A stretch of 41,621 nt of DNA, from positions 1-41,621 of the forward strand of contig JAFYGX010000044.1 of NCBI GenBank assembly GCA_017543025.1, given 5' to 3'. Of this stretch, positions 41,097 to 41,621 are shown one piece after another (the stretch's first letter is position 1; the number at the start of each line of letters is the position of its first letter). A program made the translations under genes and the position numbers. Source of the DNA: Solobacterium sp. (lineage in GTDB: Bacteria > Bacillota_I > Bacilli_A > Erysipelotrichales > Erysipelotrichaceae). The notes beneath the pieces were generated by a model, which was given only the letters and a program-made list of their open reading frames with translations, was not told the origin of the DNA and made no database searches.

Positions 41097-41621
41097 TCAG
41101 TTGAGATACGCTGCAGCGCTGTCGCCTGCGATCCGGCCGTAGACGATGAAATCCGCAACTGCGTTTCCGCCGAGACGGTTGCCGCCATGGACGCCGCCGG
41201 TAACTTCACCCGCCGCAAACAGACCCGGAATCGCTTCGCCTGCTTCGGTAAGAACTTCCGCAGCGGAGTTGATCTTCAGGCCGCCCATCGTGTGATGGAT
41301 GCCCGGCTGTACTGTGAGCGCATAATACGGGCCTTCCAGCTTTTCCGCAAAGGAGGTTCTGCCGAAATCCGGATCTTCCTTTTTCTCTACATAGGAGTTC
41401 CAGGTCTCAAGCGTCTTCGCAAGGGTCGCTTCGTCAATCTTCATTTCCTTTGCGAGCTCTTCCGCAGTCGCTCCGGTCACAGTCCATCCTTTTGAGACAT
41501 AGCCCTGAATGACAGCACTCTTGTCATACATCTTCTGGTCAACGATCAGCCATGCATAACCGCCGGTCTGCTGATTCTCCGCATCAGAGACTTTATCACG
41601 GGTGCTGACTTCGTCATAGAA
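41097..41621 (-). CDS. FAD-dependent fumarate reductase/flavocytochrome c-like protein, C-terminal part
   Basis: The leftward open frame continues to the window edge (174 residues seen before the stop at 41097). It contains FYDEVSTRDKVSDAENQQTGGYAW (too long to be a short motif, but the RDK.S region matches the substrate-binding loop of the fumarate reductase/succinate dehydrogenase flavoprotein family), PGIHHTMGGLKINSAAEV and GLFAAGEVTGGVHGGNRLGGNA, the conserved C-terminal FAD-binding block. Family members reduce fumarate, urocanate or related enoates, and many carry an N-terminal FMN_bind domain flavinylated by ApbE. The N-terminus is outside the window, so the substrate and presence of FMN_bind are unknown. 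Confidence 0.88.
   Translation of the reverse strand, partial: FYDEVSTRDKVSDAENQQTGGYAWLIVDQKMYDKSAVIQGYVSKGWTVTGATAEELAKEMKIDEATLAKTLETWNSYVEKKEDPDFGRTSFAEKLEGPYYALTVQPGIHHTMGGLKINSAAEVLTEAGEAIPGLFAAGEVTGGVHGGNRLGGNAVADFIVYGRIAGDSAAAYLN

Noticed and set aside
40229..41218. Minus-strand open frame (329 codons) opposite glnN and overlapping the flavoprotein end
   Set aside because: It lacks any motif and conflicts with two confident genes and the terminator at 41036-41070.
1..41621. CRISPR arrays, insertion sequences, prophage genes or rRNA
   Set aside because: No regularly spaced short repeats, transposase or integrase motifs, or rRNA sequences were seen in the window.

Overview
The window looks like ordinary chromosome from a low-to-mid-GC Gram-positive anaerobe (Bacillota). 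The gene set points to Erysipelotrichia or a neighbouring gut lineage, but this rests on gene content and order only. Supporting signs are single-membrane lipoproteins with lipobox cysteines, the operon ecfA1-ecfA2-ecfT-truA followed by rplM-rpsI, a type III glutamine synthetase, PyrR, an Rnf complex, and U-tailed hairpin terminators after most transcription units. I see no phage, insertion sequence, CRISPR array or rRNA. The only tRNA is an isolated tRNA-His.

Layout. Positions 1-318 hold the start of a citrate synthase running off the left edge. Positions 622-6608 (+) encode a 5'-nucleotidase-type lipoprotein, a membrane GGDEF/EAL protein, trmD and a P1-family peptidase. Positions 6683-15009 (-) encode two membrane-anchored unknowns, a TelA-like protein, a small lipoprotein, rpsI and rplM with an L13 leader, truA with an unusual C-terminal extension, the ECF transporter energising module, and another membrane-anchored unknown. 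Positions 15175-21517 form a divergent aspartate-family locus: hom-lysC-asd leftward, thrC-thrB and a PheB-like ACT protein rightward. Positions 21552-25787 (+) hold small membrane proteins, a cyclophilin, tRNA-His, a YwaF-like membrane protein and a lipoprotein. Positions 26034-28047 (-) hold pyrR, an alpha/beta hydrolase and an orphan CpaB-like protein.

The most distinctive part is the leftward Rnf operon (28138-33814; order C, D, G, E, A, small Cys protein, B) with apbE transcribed divergently at 33976. RnfD is fused through an extra membrane helix to two almost identical FMN_bind domains. RnfB stops after its first [4Fe-4S] domain and has no ferredoxin domains. A 60-residue membrane protein with four cysteines sits between rnfA and rnfB. 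The right edge (41097-41621) holds the C-terminus of a fumarate-reductase-like flavoprotein. Together these suggest a variant Rnf complex specialised for passing electrons through covalently bound flavins on the outer face of the membrane. This is inference from domain architecture.

The rest (35112-41005) holds a voltage-gated-type K+ channel behind apbE, pgi with an S1-domain RNA-binding gene, a YuiD-like protein, a NifU C-terminal-type Fe-S scaffold and type III glnA with a T-rich leader. Several genes (trmD, the TelA-like gene, apbE and a small membrane protein) have a -10 box immediately upstream of the start codon and no Shine-Dalgarno sequence, suggesting leaderless or nearly leaderless transcripts.
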